A stretch of DNA of 55,632 bases from Ramlibacter sp. (GTDB lineage: Bacteria; Pseudomonadota; Gammaproteobacteria; Burkholderiales; Burkholderiaceae_C): positions 1-55,632 of the forward strand of contig JAQGMS010000086.1 in assembly GCA_028292245.1 (NCBI GenBank), written 5' to 3'. The translations under genes were made by a program, and so were the position numbers. Positions 46,655 through 55,574 of this stretch are shown piece after piece. Under the pieces are notes generated by a model. The model did not search any database and was not told the DNA's origin. It worked only from the letters and a program-made list of their open reading frames with translations. The first letter of the stretch is position 1, and the number at the start of each line of letters is the position of its first letter.

Positions 46655-47146
46655 CTATTCTGCCAGCGCGCAAGTGACCGGCTTGGCCTGCAGCAAGTCG
46701 ACACAGACCTGGGGCGCTATCCCGACCAGGTATCCCCGGCGGCCGCCGTTGATCAGGATGCGCGGCAGCGACAGGATGGAGGCCTCGATATACACCGGCA
46801 TCTGCTTGCGCGTACCGAAGGGCGAGGTGCCTCCGACCAGATAGCCGCTGTGGCGATTGGCGACTTCCGGCTTGCACGGCTCGACCGACTTGGCGCCGAT
46901 CTGTCGCGCCAGGTTCTTGGTCGACACCTTGCGGTTGCCGTGCATCAGCACCAGCAGCGGGCGGGCCTTTTCATCCTCCATCACCAGCGTCTTGACCACG
47001 CTGAACGGATCGAACCCCAGCACCTGGGCGCTGTGCTGGGCACCGCCGTGTTCCAGGTATTCGTAGGGATGCTCGGTGAACGCCACCCGGCTGGCCTTCA
47101 GCAAGGCGGTGGCCGGGGTCTCGCTGACGTGCTCTTTCCTGCTCAC
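46655..47146 (-). CDS. ybaK: Cys-tRNA(Pro)/Cys-tRNA(Cys) deacylase YbaK
   Basis: 163 aa. YbaK/EbsC fold: AKSVEPCKPEVANRHSGYLV, GGTSPFGTRKQMPVYIE. It removes Cys mis-attached to tRNA-Pro. The GTG start at 47146 overlaps the last codons of the aldo/keto reductase gene (stop TGA at 47143-47145), so the two are coupled. Confidence 0.9.
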   Translation of the reverse strand: MSRKEHVSETPATALLKASRVAFTEHPYEYLEHGGAQHSAQVLGFDPFSVVKTLVMEDEKARPLLVLMHGNRKVSTKNLARQIGAKSVEPCKPEVANRHSGYLVGGTSPFGTRKQMPVYIEASILSLPRILINGGRRGYLVGIAPQVCVDLLQAKPVTCALAE

Positions 47147-48204
47147 ATCGCCGGATCGCGTATTTCCCAACGGATCTTGTCGATTTCGGCCAACAGCTCG
47201 GGCGAGAGCTTGGCGCCCCAGGCGTCGAGGTCTTCCTCGAGCTGGGCCAACGTGGTCACGCCGATGATCGTGCTCGCCGACTGCCACTTGGTGCAGCACC
47301 AAGCCAGCGCCATCTTCGTCGGCGTCAATCCGTGGGCGCGGGCCAGCGCGTTGTAGCGCCGCGCCGCGGCCAGGGCTTCGGGGCGTCCCCAGCGCTGCTT
47401 GCGCACCGTTTCGAATTTGCCGATCCGCGCGTTGCGCGGCGTGTTGGGACCGTCGGTCCCGGATTCATCGTACTTGCCGGTCAACAGGCCGAAGGCCAGC
47501 GGCGAATAGGGGATCAGCGAAACGTTCAACCGGTGCATGGTTTCGTCCAGCCCGTTTTCCAGCGCCCGGCTGAGCAGGTTGAAGACGTTCTGCACGGTGG
47601 CAATGCGCGGCAGGTTGTGCTGCTCGGCAAGGCGCACGAACTCGTGGACGCCATACGGCGATTCGTTCGACAGGCCGATGTGCCGCACCTTGCCCTGCCT
47701 GACCAGCACGGCGAGCGCTTCCAGCTGTTCGTGCAGCGAGGTCTGAGTACGCTCCTTGGACGGGTCGTAATAGACCTGGCCGAACATCGGCACGTTGCGT
47801 TCGGGCCAGTGGATCTGGTAGAGGTCGATGACGTCGGTCTTCAGGCGCTTCAGGGACGCTTCGCACGACGCGGCGATGTCCTTGGCCGTCAGGCCGCCGC
47901 CTTCGCGCACCCACGGCATGCCGCGCGAAGGGCCGGCGACCTTGGTGGCCAGCACCAGTTTCTCGCGCGCACCCGGATTCTTCGCGAACCAGTTGCCGAT
48001 GATGGTTTCCGTCGCCCCGTAGGTTTCGGCGCGGGACGGCACGGCGTACATCTCCGCGGTGTCGATGAAATTGACGCCGCGCTCCAGCGAACGGTCGAGG
48101 ATGGCGTGGGCCGTGGCTTCGTCGACTTGTTCGCCGAAGGTCATGGTGCCCAGGCAGATGGGCGTGACGTGCAGGTCGCTTTGGCCGAGTTGGACTTTTT
48201 GCAT
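47143..48204 (-). CDS. Aldo/keto reductase (Tas-like)
   Basis: 353 aa NADPH-dependent TIM-barrel oxidoreductase. GTMTFGEQVDEATAH near the N-terminus, catalytic tetrad segment NFIDTAEMYAVPSR (D, Y), LATKVAG (K) and DLYQIHWPERNVPMFG (H). The length and ENGLDETMHRLNVSLIPYSP resemble E. coli Tas. Substrate unknown. ATG at 48204 chosen by family N-terminus MQKVQLGQSDL. Confidence 0.9.
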   Translation of the reverse strand: MQKVQLGQSDLHVTPICLGTMTFGEQVDEATAHAILDRSLERGVNFIDTAEMYAVPSRAETYGATETIIGNWFAKNPGAREKLVLATKVAGPSRGMPWVREGGGLTAKDIAASCEASLKRLKTDVIDLYQIHWPERNVPMFGQVYYDPSKERTQTSLHEQLEALAVLVRQGKVRHIGLSNESPYGVHEFVRLAEQHNLPRIATVQNVFNLLSRALENGLDETMHRLNVSLIPYSPLAFGLLTGKYDESGTDGPNTPRNARIGKFETVRKQRWGRPEALAAARRYNALARAHGLTPTKMALAWCCTKWQSASTIIGVTTLAQLEEDLDAWGAKLSPELLAEIDKIRWEIRDPAM

Positions 48205-48281
48205 GGGAAGAATGACTACAAAGGCTGGGTGAGCTGCGCAGAATAATCGATTTTCCACAACGACGCGCAGAGCGCACCGCC

Positions 48282-49013
48282 ATGCCCGAAGGCCCCTCCA
48301 TCGTCATCCTCAAGAACGAGGCCATAGGATTCCAGGGCAAGAAGATCCTGCGGGTGGAAGGAAACACGGGCATCGAGAAAGAGCGCCTCGTGAACCAGCG
48401 CATCGTCGCGTTGCGCAGCTGGGGCAAGCACTTCCTGGTCGAGATGCCGAAGTTCTCGCTGCGCGTGCATTTCATGCTGTGGGGCAGCTACCGCATCAAC
48501 GAGCGCAAGGACTCGCCGGTGCGCCTGGGGCTGGGCTTTGCCAGGGGCGAACTGAATTTCTACAGCTGCTCGGTGCGCTTCATCGAGGAGCCGCTCGATG
48601 AGGTCTACGACTGGCGCACCGACGTGATGTCGGACTGCTGGGACCCGGCGCTCGCGCGCAAGCGGCTGCGCGCGCAGCCCGGCATGCTGGCATGCGATGC
48701 ATTGCTGGACCAGGACATCTTCGCCGGCGTGGGCAACATCATCAAGAACGAGGTGCTGTTCCGCATCCGCGTGCACCCCCTCTCCACCATCGGCGCCCTC
48801 CCCGCCGCGAAGCTGCGCGAGCTGGTGCGCCAGGCGCGGCAATACAGTTTCGATTTCTTCGAATGGAAGAAGGCCTATGTGCTGAGGAAGCACTGGCTGG
48901 CACACACCAAGCGCATTTGCCCGCGGTGCGATATCCCGTTCAGCAAGGGGCATCTGGGCAAGACGATGCGGCGAAGTTTCTATTGCGAGAATTGCCAGGT
49001 TCTTTACGCGTGA
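48282..49013 (+). CDS. Endonuclease VIII-like DNA glycosylase (Fpg/Nei family)
   Basis: 243 aa. The N-terminal PEGPS (Pro2 nucleophile, Glu3) and the C-terminal zinc finger C213-x2-C216-x18-C235-x2-C238 define the family; it removes oxidised bases and nicks DNA. HFMLWGSYRINE and the helix-two-turn-helix region are close to the Nei-like group rather than MutM. Divergent from the aldo/keto reductase across 77 bases. Confidence 0.9.
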   Translation: MPEGPSIVILKNEAIGFQGKKILRVEGNTGIEKERLVNQRIVALRSWGKHFLVEMPKFSLRVHFMLWGSYRINERKDSPVRLGLGFARGELNFYSCSVRFIEEPLDEVYDWRTDVMSDCWDPALARKRLRAQPGMLACDALLDQDIFAGVGNIIKNEVLFRIRVHPLSTIGALPAAKLRELVRQARQYSFDFFEWKKAYVLRKHWLAHTKRICPRCDIPFSKGHLGKTMRRSFYCENCQVLYA

Positions 49014-49020
49014 GGTATTT

Positions 49021-49134
49021 TTGAAGCAGAGGGCGCAGAGGATTCGCAAAGGACGCAGAGAACATCCAATGCAAAGTTGACTCTTGGCTTCCTCTGCGTT
49101 CTCTGCGCAACCTTTGCGTCCTCTGCGTTCAAGA
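49021..49134. repeat. GCAGAGG/CCTCTGC inverted repeat
   Basis: Left part (to about 49063) repeats GCAGAG and GCAAAGGACGCAGAG; right part (from about 49088) carries the complement (CCTCTGCGTTCTCTGCG...). The arms can pair over about 40 bases with mismatches. I recall such elements as frequent between genes in Comamonadaceae. It lies between convergent genes and may serve as a bidirectional terminator. Confidence 0.6.
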
Positions 49135-49145
49135 AACCGCGGCCC

Positions 49146-50897
49146 TCAAACACTCCTTGACTTCGCCTCCTCCTGCAGCCGCAACACCCGCCGCTGCACC
49201 TTTCCCGTAGTCGTCATCGGCAGCGCATCGATGAATTCGATCTCCTTCGGGTACTCGTAGGGGGCGAGCTTGCCCTTCACGTGCGATTGCAGTTGCGCGA
49301 TCAATTGCGCGTCGAAGGCGCCTGAGTTCGGCCCCGACTGCGCGCGTGAGGCGGCGAAGTCGGGCGACAGCACCACGAAAGCCTTCACCAATGCGCCACG
49401 CTCGCGGTCCGGCTTGGGCACCACGGCGGCATTGATGACGGCCGGGTGCTTCACCAGGCAGTTCTCGATCTCGCTCGGGCCGATGCGGTAGCCCGCGGCC
49501 TTGAACACGTCGTCGGCGCGGCCCTGGTACCAGAGATAGCCGTCGTCGTCGCGCGCCGCCAGGTCGCCGGTGCGGCACCAGTCACCGGTGAACTTGCCGC
49601 GCGTGGCGCTCTCGTTCTTCCAATAGCCCAGGAAGAAGATCGGGTCGGGATGGCCATGGACGTCGTAGCGGTTCACCGAGACGTCGCCGGGCACGCCGGC
49701 CGGGCATTCGTTGCCCTCCTCGTCGATCACCGCCACCCGGTGCCCCGGATACGCGCGGCCCATGCTGCCGGGCCGGGCCGGCCAGCCGAGCCCGCCCTCG
49801 GTGCGGCCGTTCATCGAGCAATTGCCGACCACGTAGTTCATCTCGGTCTGGCCGAACATCTCGTTCACTGTGATGCCCAGGTGGTCACGGCAATAGGCAA
49901 ACACCGCGTCGCCGACGGCCTCGCCCGCGCTCATCATCGCTTGCAGCTGCAGGTGGAATTGCTTTTCGGGCTCGGGATACGCCTTCATCATCGCCTTCAG
50001 CGCGGTGGGGAACAGGAAGGTGTGCGTCACGCCATGCTCCTGCATCAGCGTGAAAGCCAGCTCCGGGCTGAAGCGCCCGTTGAATGCCACGATGGGACGG
50101 CCGAAATACAGCGTGGGCAATAGCGCGTCCATCAGGCCGCCGGTCCAGGCCCAATCCGCCGGCGACCAGAACACCGCATGGGATTGCTCGTTCTTCTTGC
50201 CGTCGAAGCCGAACCAGTTCTGGCTGCACACGAAACCCGGCAAGTTGCCGATCAGCGCGCGGTGCGGCAGGTAGGCGCCCTTGGGCGGGCCGGTGGTGCC
50301 GCTGGTGTAGATCAGCACCGCGCCCTCGTCGGCCCGGGTCCGCACCGGCGTGAACCCGGTGCGCTGGCGCGCCAGCTCGGCTTCATAGTCCAAGTCCGCC
50401 TCCGAGGCTGCCGCGCCGACGCCGATCAAGGTGCGCAATGCGGGGCATTGGCCGCGCACCGCCTTCACGTTGGCGACCGAGCTCTCGTCGCAGATCGCGA
50501 CCACGGCCGCGCTGTCCTGCAGCCGGTATTCCAGCGCCTCGGGTCCGAACAGCATCGACAGCGGCATCGCCACGGCGCCCAGCTGGAACACCGCGATGTA
50601 GGCGATCGCTGTTTCGAAGCGCTGCGGCATGACGATCGCGACCCGGTCGCCGCGCTGCACGCCCAGGCCCGCCAGCAGGTGGCTCAGGGCGTTGGCGCGC
50701 ATCTGCAGTTCAAGATAGGAGAGGTATTCGGCCCCCGCCGGCGCGCCGTGGGCGCGGATGGCGGTGCGCTCGATCGCGTCGGCCTGATGCGCCCGGCGCG
50801 TGCAGCAGGCCTGGGCGATATTGAAGTACTCGGGCACTTGCCAGCGAAAGCCCGAGTGCAGGCTTGCATAGTTGTCCCTGCCTTGACTGACGCCCAT
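49146..50897 (-). CDS. Acyl-CoA synthetase (AMP-forming)
   Basis: 583 aa. ATP-binding loop YTSGTTGPPKG (197-207), later NEMFGQTEMN, GWCRTGDL-like DWCRTGDLAARDDDGY, YRIGPSEIE and catalytic K566 in TTTGKVQRR. It activates a carboxylic acid (medium-chain or aromatic likely) with CoA. The ATG at 50897 follows a 26-aa leader ORF by 3 bases. Substrate not readable from sequence. Confidence 0.92.
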   Translation of the reverse strand: MGVSQGRDNYASLHSGFRWQVPEYFNIAQACCTRRAHQADAIERTAIRAHGAPAGAEYLSYLELQMRANALSHLLAGLGVQRGDRVAIVMPQRFETAIAYIAVFQLGAVAMPLSMLFGPEALEYRLQDSAAVVAICDESSVANVKAVRGQCPALRTLIGVGAAASEADLDYEAELARQRTGFTPVRTRADEGAVLIYTSGTTGPPKGAYLPHRALIGNLPGFVCSQNWFGFDGKKNEQSHAVFWSPADWAWTGGLMDALLPTLYFGRPIVAFNGRFSPELAFTLMQEHGVTHTFLFPTALKAMMKAYPEPEKQFHLQLQAMMSAGEAVGDAVFAYCRDHLGITVNEMFGQTEMNYVVGNCSMNGRTEGGLGWPARPGSMGRAYPGHRVAVIDEEGNECPAGVPGDVSVNRYDVHGHPDPIFFLGYWKNESATRGKFTGDWCRTGDLAARDDDGYLWYQGRADDVFKAAGYRIGPSEIENCLVKHPAVINAAVVPKPDRERGALVKAFVVLSPDFAASRAQSGPNSGAFDAQLIAQLQSHVKGKLAPYEYPKEIEFIDALPMTTTGKVQRRVLRLQEEAKSRSV

Positions 50898-50900
50898 GGC

Positions 50901-50981
50901 TCAGGCCTCTCGACGAGCCGCCTCTAGGGGGGCCTGCGCCCACTCTGGGGGCAGCGAACGGAAGTGAGCGTGGGGGTTCAT
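50901..50981 (-). CDS. Short leader ORF (26 aa) before the acyl-CoA synthetase
   Basis: MNPHAHFRSLPPEWAQAPLE plus six residues, preceded by a perfect AAGGAGG at 6 bases and ending TGA 3 bases before the synthetase ATG. Such arrangement allows translational coupling. The DNA (GCGCCCACTCTGGGGGCAGC) resembles a widespread Comamonadaceae intergenic repeat, so the ORF may be repeat-borne and the peptide meaningless. Both readings are inference. Confidence 0.4.
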   Translation of the reverse strand: MNPHAHFRSLPPEWAQAPLEAARREA

Positions 50982-51024
50982 ATTCCTCCTTATGATGGTT
51001 GCCAATGTAGCAAGCGCCGAGCCG

Positions 51025-51930
51025 ATGTACCAACCCAAAAGACTCTTTCGCAACCAGTTTGTCCCGATCCGCAACCTCAAGTACCACGTGCTGGTCTGGG
51101 GTGAGCCCGCACCGGGCAAGGTACCGCTGGTCATGGTGCATGGGTGGATGGATGTGGCAGCGTCCTACCAGTTCGTTGTGGACGCCTTCGAGCGCGATCA
51201 TTACGTCATCGCGCCGGATTGGCGCGGCTACGGCCTCACGCAAACGCCCGACGCCGACAACTACTGGTTCCCCGACTACCTCGCCGACCTGGATTTTTTG
51301 TTGGACCACTACTCGCCCGGCGTGCCGGCTGACTTGGTCGGTCACAGCATGGGCGGAAACGTGGCGATGTTGTATGCGGGCTCGCGGCCCGAGCGCATCC
51401 GGCGGCTGGTCAATCTCGAGGGTTTCGGCATGGCCGCCACCCGGCCGTCCCAGGCGCCCAGGCGCTACGCGAAATGGATGGACGAGCTCAAGGCCTTCCA
51501 CCGTGGCGATCTGGCGCTCAAGTCCTACGAGTCGGCCGACGGCGTCGCGCGGCGCCTGATGAAGACCAACCAACGCCTGGACCGGGACAAGGCAGATTGG
51601 CTGGCCGGCCACTGGGCCAGGCCCGATGCACAGGGCCGCTGGCATATCCTGGGCGATCCGGCACACAAGATCACCAACGCCCAGCTGTACCGCGTCGAGG
51701 AAGTGCTGGAAATCTACAAATCGATCAGCGCACCCACGCTGGCGGTGGAGACCAGCCACGACAGCCTGTCCCAGTGGTGGCAAGGCAAGTTCACCCTCGC
51801 GGAGTACCACGAACGACTGACGCTGATACCCGACGTGCGGCGGGCGGTGGTCCAGGAGGCCGGCCACATGCTCCACCACGACCAGCCCGAACAGGTGGCG
51901 CGCCTGATCGAGGAGTTCCTGCAAGCCTGA
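51025..51930 (+). CDS. Alpha/beta hydrolase
   Basis: 301 aa. The oxyanion segment VHGWMDVAASYQF, nucleophile S108 in GHSMGGNVA and the late histidine in EAGHMLHHDQPEQVA; the acid is probably D in AVETSHDSLS. Substrate unknown. MYQPKRLFRNQF at 51025 looks like the family N-terminus; the ATG at 50992 gives 11 extra residues and is the alternative. Divergent from the acyl-CoA synthetase leader; neither start has a good ribosome site. Confidence 0.87.
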   Translation: MYQPKRLFRNQFVPIRNLKYHVLVWGEPAPGKVPLVMVHGWMDVAASYQFVVDAFERDHYVIAPDWRGYGLTQTPDADNYWFPDYLADLDFLLDHYSPGVPADLVGHSMGGNVAMLYAGSRPERIRRLVNLEGFGMAATRPSQAPRRYAKWMDELKAFHRGDLALKSYESADGVARRLMKTNQRLDRDKADWLAGHWARPDAQGRWHILGDPAHKITNAQLYRVEEVLEIYKSISAPTLAVETSHDSLSQWWQGKFTLAEYHERLTLIPDVRRAVVQEAGHMLHHDQPEQVARLIEEFLQA

Positions 51931-52003
51931 AATCCGGGGCGCAAATGCGACAAATTACCGTTGGGCTACTTCAGTCCAAGCTCAAGAAGTAACAGCGCTT
52001 GAA

Positions 52004-52043
52004 GTAGGACAAGTCCTACCTCACACTTTGGTCACCAAGTGTG
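52004..52043 (+). promoter_or_regulatory. Two palindromes before the metzincin-motif gene
   Basis: GTAGGAC-AA-GTCCTAC (52004-52019) and CACACTTTGGT/ACCAAGTGTG (52022-52043, one bulge) stand 14-53 bases before the ATG at 52057. They could be operators or leader hairpins. TCGGAG at 52045 is the ribosome site. Confidence 0.4.
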
Positions 52044-52056
52044 TTCGGAGTGACGA

Positions 52057-52980
52057 ATGCGTCGGATTTGTTGGGGACTGTTGCTGGCGGCTATGACATG
52101 GCCTTGCGCTGCCCTGGCGGATGAGTTCGACCAGGGATTGGCCACGCTGTGGGAAGTGCTCTGGCACCAGAGCGGCACGCCGACCCGCATCGTGCGCTGG
52201 GAAAGCGACATCCGCGTGCGCATCCACGGCGTCAACTCCGCCGTGCACCGCGACCATACCCTGCAAGCCTTGCGCGCCGTCACGGCTGAGGCGGGTGTCA
52301 AGCTGATCGACGTGAGCAACCTGCCGGACGCCGAACAGGCCGCCAACCTCAGCGTCGAGATCACCTCCGACACGCAATTGGAAGACAACCAGCCTTGCGT
52401 GACCTTCCTGGACTTCCGCGCCGAGACGAAGATTGATTCGGCCACAGTGCAAATGCGCTCCAAGGACGCCTGGCGCTGCGCCTACCACGAAGCCATGCAT
52501 GTGATGGGCGTGCGCGGCCACCCGGCCGGTCAGACGGTGCTGAGCTATTTCCCCGGCAAGGTGGACGCCCTGATGCCGCTGGACAAGGTGATGCTGCGCG
52601 CCTGGTATTCGCCGCGCATGGCCGGCGGCATGACGCCCTTCGAAGCCCTGCCCGTGCTGGCCGACGAACTCGTGGCGACGGCGCCCAGCCGGGTCCTGGC
52701 GAGCCAGGCCCGCGACAATTTCTACGCCGCTACCGTCCAACAGATGCACGCCTACGCCAACGGCCAGGGCGACGTGCCGGCGGTGGTCAAGCGCTCGGGC
52801 AAGGCCACCAGCGAGGGCATCCGGTTCGGCCGCGGCGAGATGAGTTACTTCCTGGGCATCGCCTACATGGAAGGCGTCACCGTGCAGCGCGACTCCACGC
52901 TGGCCGTGCGCTGGCTGGAACGCGCCGCCACGATGGGAAATCGGGGCGCGCAAGCCAAGCTGGGGGCGTTCCGCCAATAG
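52057..52980 (+). CDS. Exported metzincin-motif protein with C-terminal Sel1-like repeat
   Basis: 307 aa. Signal peptide ([19 protein letters not shown], cleavage near residue 21). A DUF2927-like region contains H144-E-x2-H148-x2-G151-x2-G154-H155, the extended zinc site of metzincin proteases ([13 protein letters not shown]). Residues about 265-305 ([21 protein letters not shown] ... [19 protein letters not shown]) match one Sel1-like repeat. It is a likely periplasmic zinc protease or inactive relative. Substrate unknown. Confidence 0.8.
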   Translation: MRRICWGLLLAAMTWPCAALADEFDQGLATLWEVLWHQSGTPTRIVRWESDIRVRIHGVNSAVHRDHTLQALRAVTAEAGVKLIDVSNLPDAEQAANLSVEITSDTQLEDNQPCVTFLDFRAETKIDSATVQMRSKDAWRCAYHEAMHVMGVRGHPAGQTVLSYFPGKVDALMPLDKVMLRAWYSPRMAGGMTPFEALPVLADELVATAPSRVLASQARDNFYAATVQQMHAYANGQGDVPAVVKRSGKATSEGIRFGRGEMSYFLGIAYMEGVTVQRDSTLAVRWLERAATMGNRGAQAKLGAFRQ

Positions 52981-53022
52981 CCGTGCGAAAATCCCCGGTT
53001 CACAAGAATCGAGATTTCGCAC

Positions 53023-54127
53023 ATGGAAGCAGAACGCATCAACCAGATCGGCAACCAGCTGGCCGATCTTTCCGCCCGCACCCAAGCCCTCCGGGGGTAT
53101 CTTTGACTTCGATGCCAAGTCGGAGCGCCTGAGGACCGTCAACGCGTCGCTGGAAGACCCGCAAGTCTGGAACGACTCCAAGAAGGCCCAGGAACTGGGC
53201 CGGGAAAAAAAGCAGCTCGATGGCGTGGTGGAAACGCTGTCCAAGCTCACCAGCGAACTGTCGGACAACCTCGAGCTGTTCGAGATGAGCAAGGCCGAGG
53301 GCGATGACGCCGGGCTGGCCACCATCGAAGGCGAGGGTGCGAAGCTCGCCAAGGACGTCGAGGCGCTGGAGTTCCGGCGCATGTTCAACAACCCGGCCGA
53401 CCCGCTCAACGCCTTCCTGGACATCCAGGCCGGCGCCGGCGGTACCGAAGCCTGCGACTGGGCCAGCATGCTGCTGCGCCAGTACCTGAAGTACGCCGAG
53501 CGCAAGGGCTTCAAGACCACGGTCGAGGACGAAACGCCGGGCGACACGGCTGGCATCAAGAGCGCCACCATCAAGCTCGAAGGCGACTATGCGTATGGCC
53601 TGCTGCGCACCGAAACCGGCGTGCACCGGCTGGTGCGCAAGTCGCCGTTCGATTCGTCGGGCGGGCGCCACACCAGTTTCGCCAGCGTCTTCGTCTATCC
53701 TGAGATCGACGACTCGATCGAGATCGACATCAATCCCGCCGACGTGCGGGTCGACACCTACCGCGCCAGCGGCGCCGGCGGCCAGCACATCAACAAGACC
53801 GATTCGGCCGTGCGCCTGACGCACATCCCCACCAACATCGTGGTGCAGTGCCAGGACAGCCGCAGTCAGCACAGCAACCGCGACGTCGCCTGGAAACGCC
53901 TGCGCTCGCGGCTGTACGACCACGAGATGCGCAAGAAGATGGAAGAGCAGCAAAAGCTCGAGGACACCAAGACCGACGTCGGCTGGGGCCACCAGATCCG
54001 CAGCTACGTGCTGGACAACAGCCGCATCAAGGACCTGCGCACCGGCGTCGAGATCTCGGCGATCCAGAAGGTGCTGGACGGCGACCTCGACCCGTTCATC
54101 GAAGCGTCGCTCAAGCAAGGCGTCTAG
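53023..54127 (+). CDS. prfB: Peptide chain release factor 2, with programmed +1 frameshift
   Basis: 367 aa. Frame 0 runs from ATG 53023 for 27 codons to CTT at 53101-53103, then meets TGA at 53104-53106; a +1 shift on CTT-TGA moves reading to GAC at 53105 and on to the TAG at 54125. The stimulatory GGGGG lies just before (53093-53097). The stop-recognising SPF is at 207-209 and the hydrolysis motif GGQ at 252-254. This is the classical autoregulation by which RF2 controls its own synthesis. Not a pseudogene. Confidence 0.96.
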
Positions 54128-54793
54128 ATGAAGACGGCAGCCCTCATCTTTGACATGGACGGCACCATGATCGACTCGATGCCGTGGCATGCCAAGAGCT
54201 GGATCGAGTTCATGCGGCGGCACGGCGTGCAAATTGAAGTGGCCGAGCTGATGCGGCGCACGACGGGCCGTACCGGGCTGGAATGCATGCGCGAGGTGTT
54301 CGAACGCGACGTGCCGCATGAAGAAGCGCTGCTGCTGATCCACGAGAAGGAAGCGATCTACCGCGAGCTGTTCACCCCGGTGTTCGCCGAAGTCGGCGGC
54401 TTCCGTCGCTTCGCCGCGGACGCGGTCGCGCGCGGCCTGAAGGTGGGCGTGGGCACCGCCGGCGACAAGCACAACATCTCCTTCGCCTTCTCGCACTTGA
54501 AGATGGAAAGCGCGCCGCACGCGGTGGTGGGCGGCGACGAAGGATTGCCGGGCAAGCCGGAACCCGCGATCTTCCTGGAGGCGGCGCGGCGCCTGGGCGT
54601 GGATGCGCGGCAGTGCATCGTCTTCGAAGATGCGCCGTTCGGCATCGAAGCGGCGCGGCGCGCCGGCATGCGAGCGGTGGCCGTGTGCACGAGCCACGAG
54701 GCCAGCGAACTGGCCGGACCCCATGTGGTCGCGCAGGTGCGCGACTACCATGAACTCAGAAAATCGAACTTCCTGGAGAGCCTGTACGCCTGA
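54128..54793 (+). CDS. HAD-family phosphatase
   Basis: 221 aa. Motif I is D9-M-D11-G-T (FDMDGTMID), with the cap domain from about 16 to 85, a later GTAGDKHN (motif II-like, T) and EDAPFGIEAARRAGM (motif IV, D). It resembles beta-phosphoglucomutase-like or GPH-like phosphatases; substrate unknown. ATG directly follows the prfB TAG. Confidence 0.9.
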   Translation: MKTAALIFDMDGTMIDSMPWHAKSWIEFMRRHGVQIEVAELMRRTTGRTGLECMREVFERDVPHEEALLLIHEKEAIYRELFTPVFAEVGGFRRFAADAVARGLKVGVGTAGDKHNISFAFSHLKMESAPHAVVGGDEGLPGKPEPAIFLEAARRLGVDARQCIVFEDAPFGIEAARRAGMRAVAVCTSHEASELAGPHVVAQVRDYHELRKSNFLESLYA

Positions 54794-54818
54794 AGGATCT
54801 GGGATCGGGATATGGGGC

Positions 54819-54853
54819 TATACTGGTGACACGATAACAAATTCTGTGACACG
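54819..54853 (+). promoter_or_regulatory. Promoter and direct-repeat operator of the toxin-antitoxin pair
   Basis: A -10 box TATACT lies at 54819-54824. The 8-base direct repeat GTGACACG occurs at 54826-54833 and 54846-54853, exactly 20 bases (two DNA turns) apart, between the -10 box and the antitoxin ATG at 54856. This is where an autoregulating antitoxin would bind. Inferred from layout. Confidence 0.45.
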
Positions 54854-54855
54854 CC

Positions 54856-55092
54856 ATGAAAACTATCAATGTTCGCGAACTGCGTTCGGCCATTCCACGG
54901 CTGCCGCAGACACTGGCTGAAGAGCAGGAACTGGTGCTGATTTCCAATGGCGAGCCGATCGCCCGCATCCTGCCGGTCGAGTCGGCGTCACCTGTCGTCG
55001 AATCATTGGCTTGGTTGCGCGCGCTGGCTCCCGTGCAAGAGGTGGACTCGTCGAAATTGATTCGCGAGGAACGTGACAGGCGCGGCACATGA
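54856..55092 (+). CDS. Phd/YefM-type antitoxin
   Basis: 78 aa. The N-terminal MKTINVRELRSAIPRLPQTL and ISNGEPIARILPVES match the Phd/YefM DNA-binding fold of type II antitoxins; the acidic-basic tail (SSKLIREERDRRGT) would wrap the toxin. The stop overlaps the toxin start (ATGA, 55089-55092). Confidence 0.88.
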   Translation: MKTINVRELRSAIPRLPQTLAEEQELVLISNGEPIARILPVESASPVVESLAWLRALAPVQEVDSSKLIREERDRRGT

Positions 55093-55538
55093 CGGAACAC
55101 GCCTATGTGGACACCAGCGCGTTCGTCAAGCGCTACCTCACCGAGGACCGGACCTCGGATATGGAGGCGTTCGCGATGGACGTGAAGCATCGCATGGCGA
55201 TTTCATCCCTCACCGTGACCGAGTTCCGTTCGGTGTTGAAACGGCGCCTGCGGATGGGGACGATAGGAATCGATTTCGTGGGCAAAGCGACACAGCAACT
55301 CCTCAAGGAAATTGCCGGGGGCACGCTGCGCTTTCACGCCATCGATGCCGCCACGTTCAACCTGGCTGGCGACTTGATCGAGCGGCTCGATTCTCCGCTG
55401 GGGACGCTGGACGCACTGCACTTGGCGTGCGCCAAGGCGACCGGCGCGGTTCTCATGGTTTCTGCCGACAAGCAGCTGCTGCGCGCTTCGCAGGAGGCTG
55501 GTCTTGAAACACTGGACCTGAGCCCGCTTTCGGCCTGA
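55089..55538 (+). CDS. PIN-domain (VapC-type) toxin
   Basis: 149 aa. Metal-binding acids D8 (YVDTSAFVKRY), E45 (TVTEFRSVL), D108 (TLDALHLA) and D127 (SADKQLL), so the ribonuclease site is complete. VapC toxins cut specific RNAs, usually tRNA or rRNA. It is coupled by a 4-base overlap to the Phd-type antitoxin. Confidence 0.92.
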   Translation: MTEHAYVDTSAFVKRYLTEDRTSDMEAFAMDVKHRMAISSLTVTEFRSVLKRRLRMGTIGIDFVGKATQQLLKEIAGGTLRFHAIDAATFNLAGDLIERLDSPLGTLDALHLACAKATGAVLMVSADKQLLRASQEAGLETLDLSPLSA

Positions 55539-55574
55539 TCCTTCCCACGTCAACATCAACCCTGGAGCTCTTTC

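Noticed and set aside
53023-53106. prfB as a frameshifted pseudogene
   Set aside because: The TGA, the preceding CTT and the GGGGG are the standard programmed frameshift of RF2, and all later motifs are intact.
53039-54751. A 570-codon open frame on the minus strand opposite prfB and the HAD gene
   Set aside because: Antisense shadow of two strongly supported genes; translation is repetitive in His, Val, Ala and Asp.
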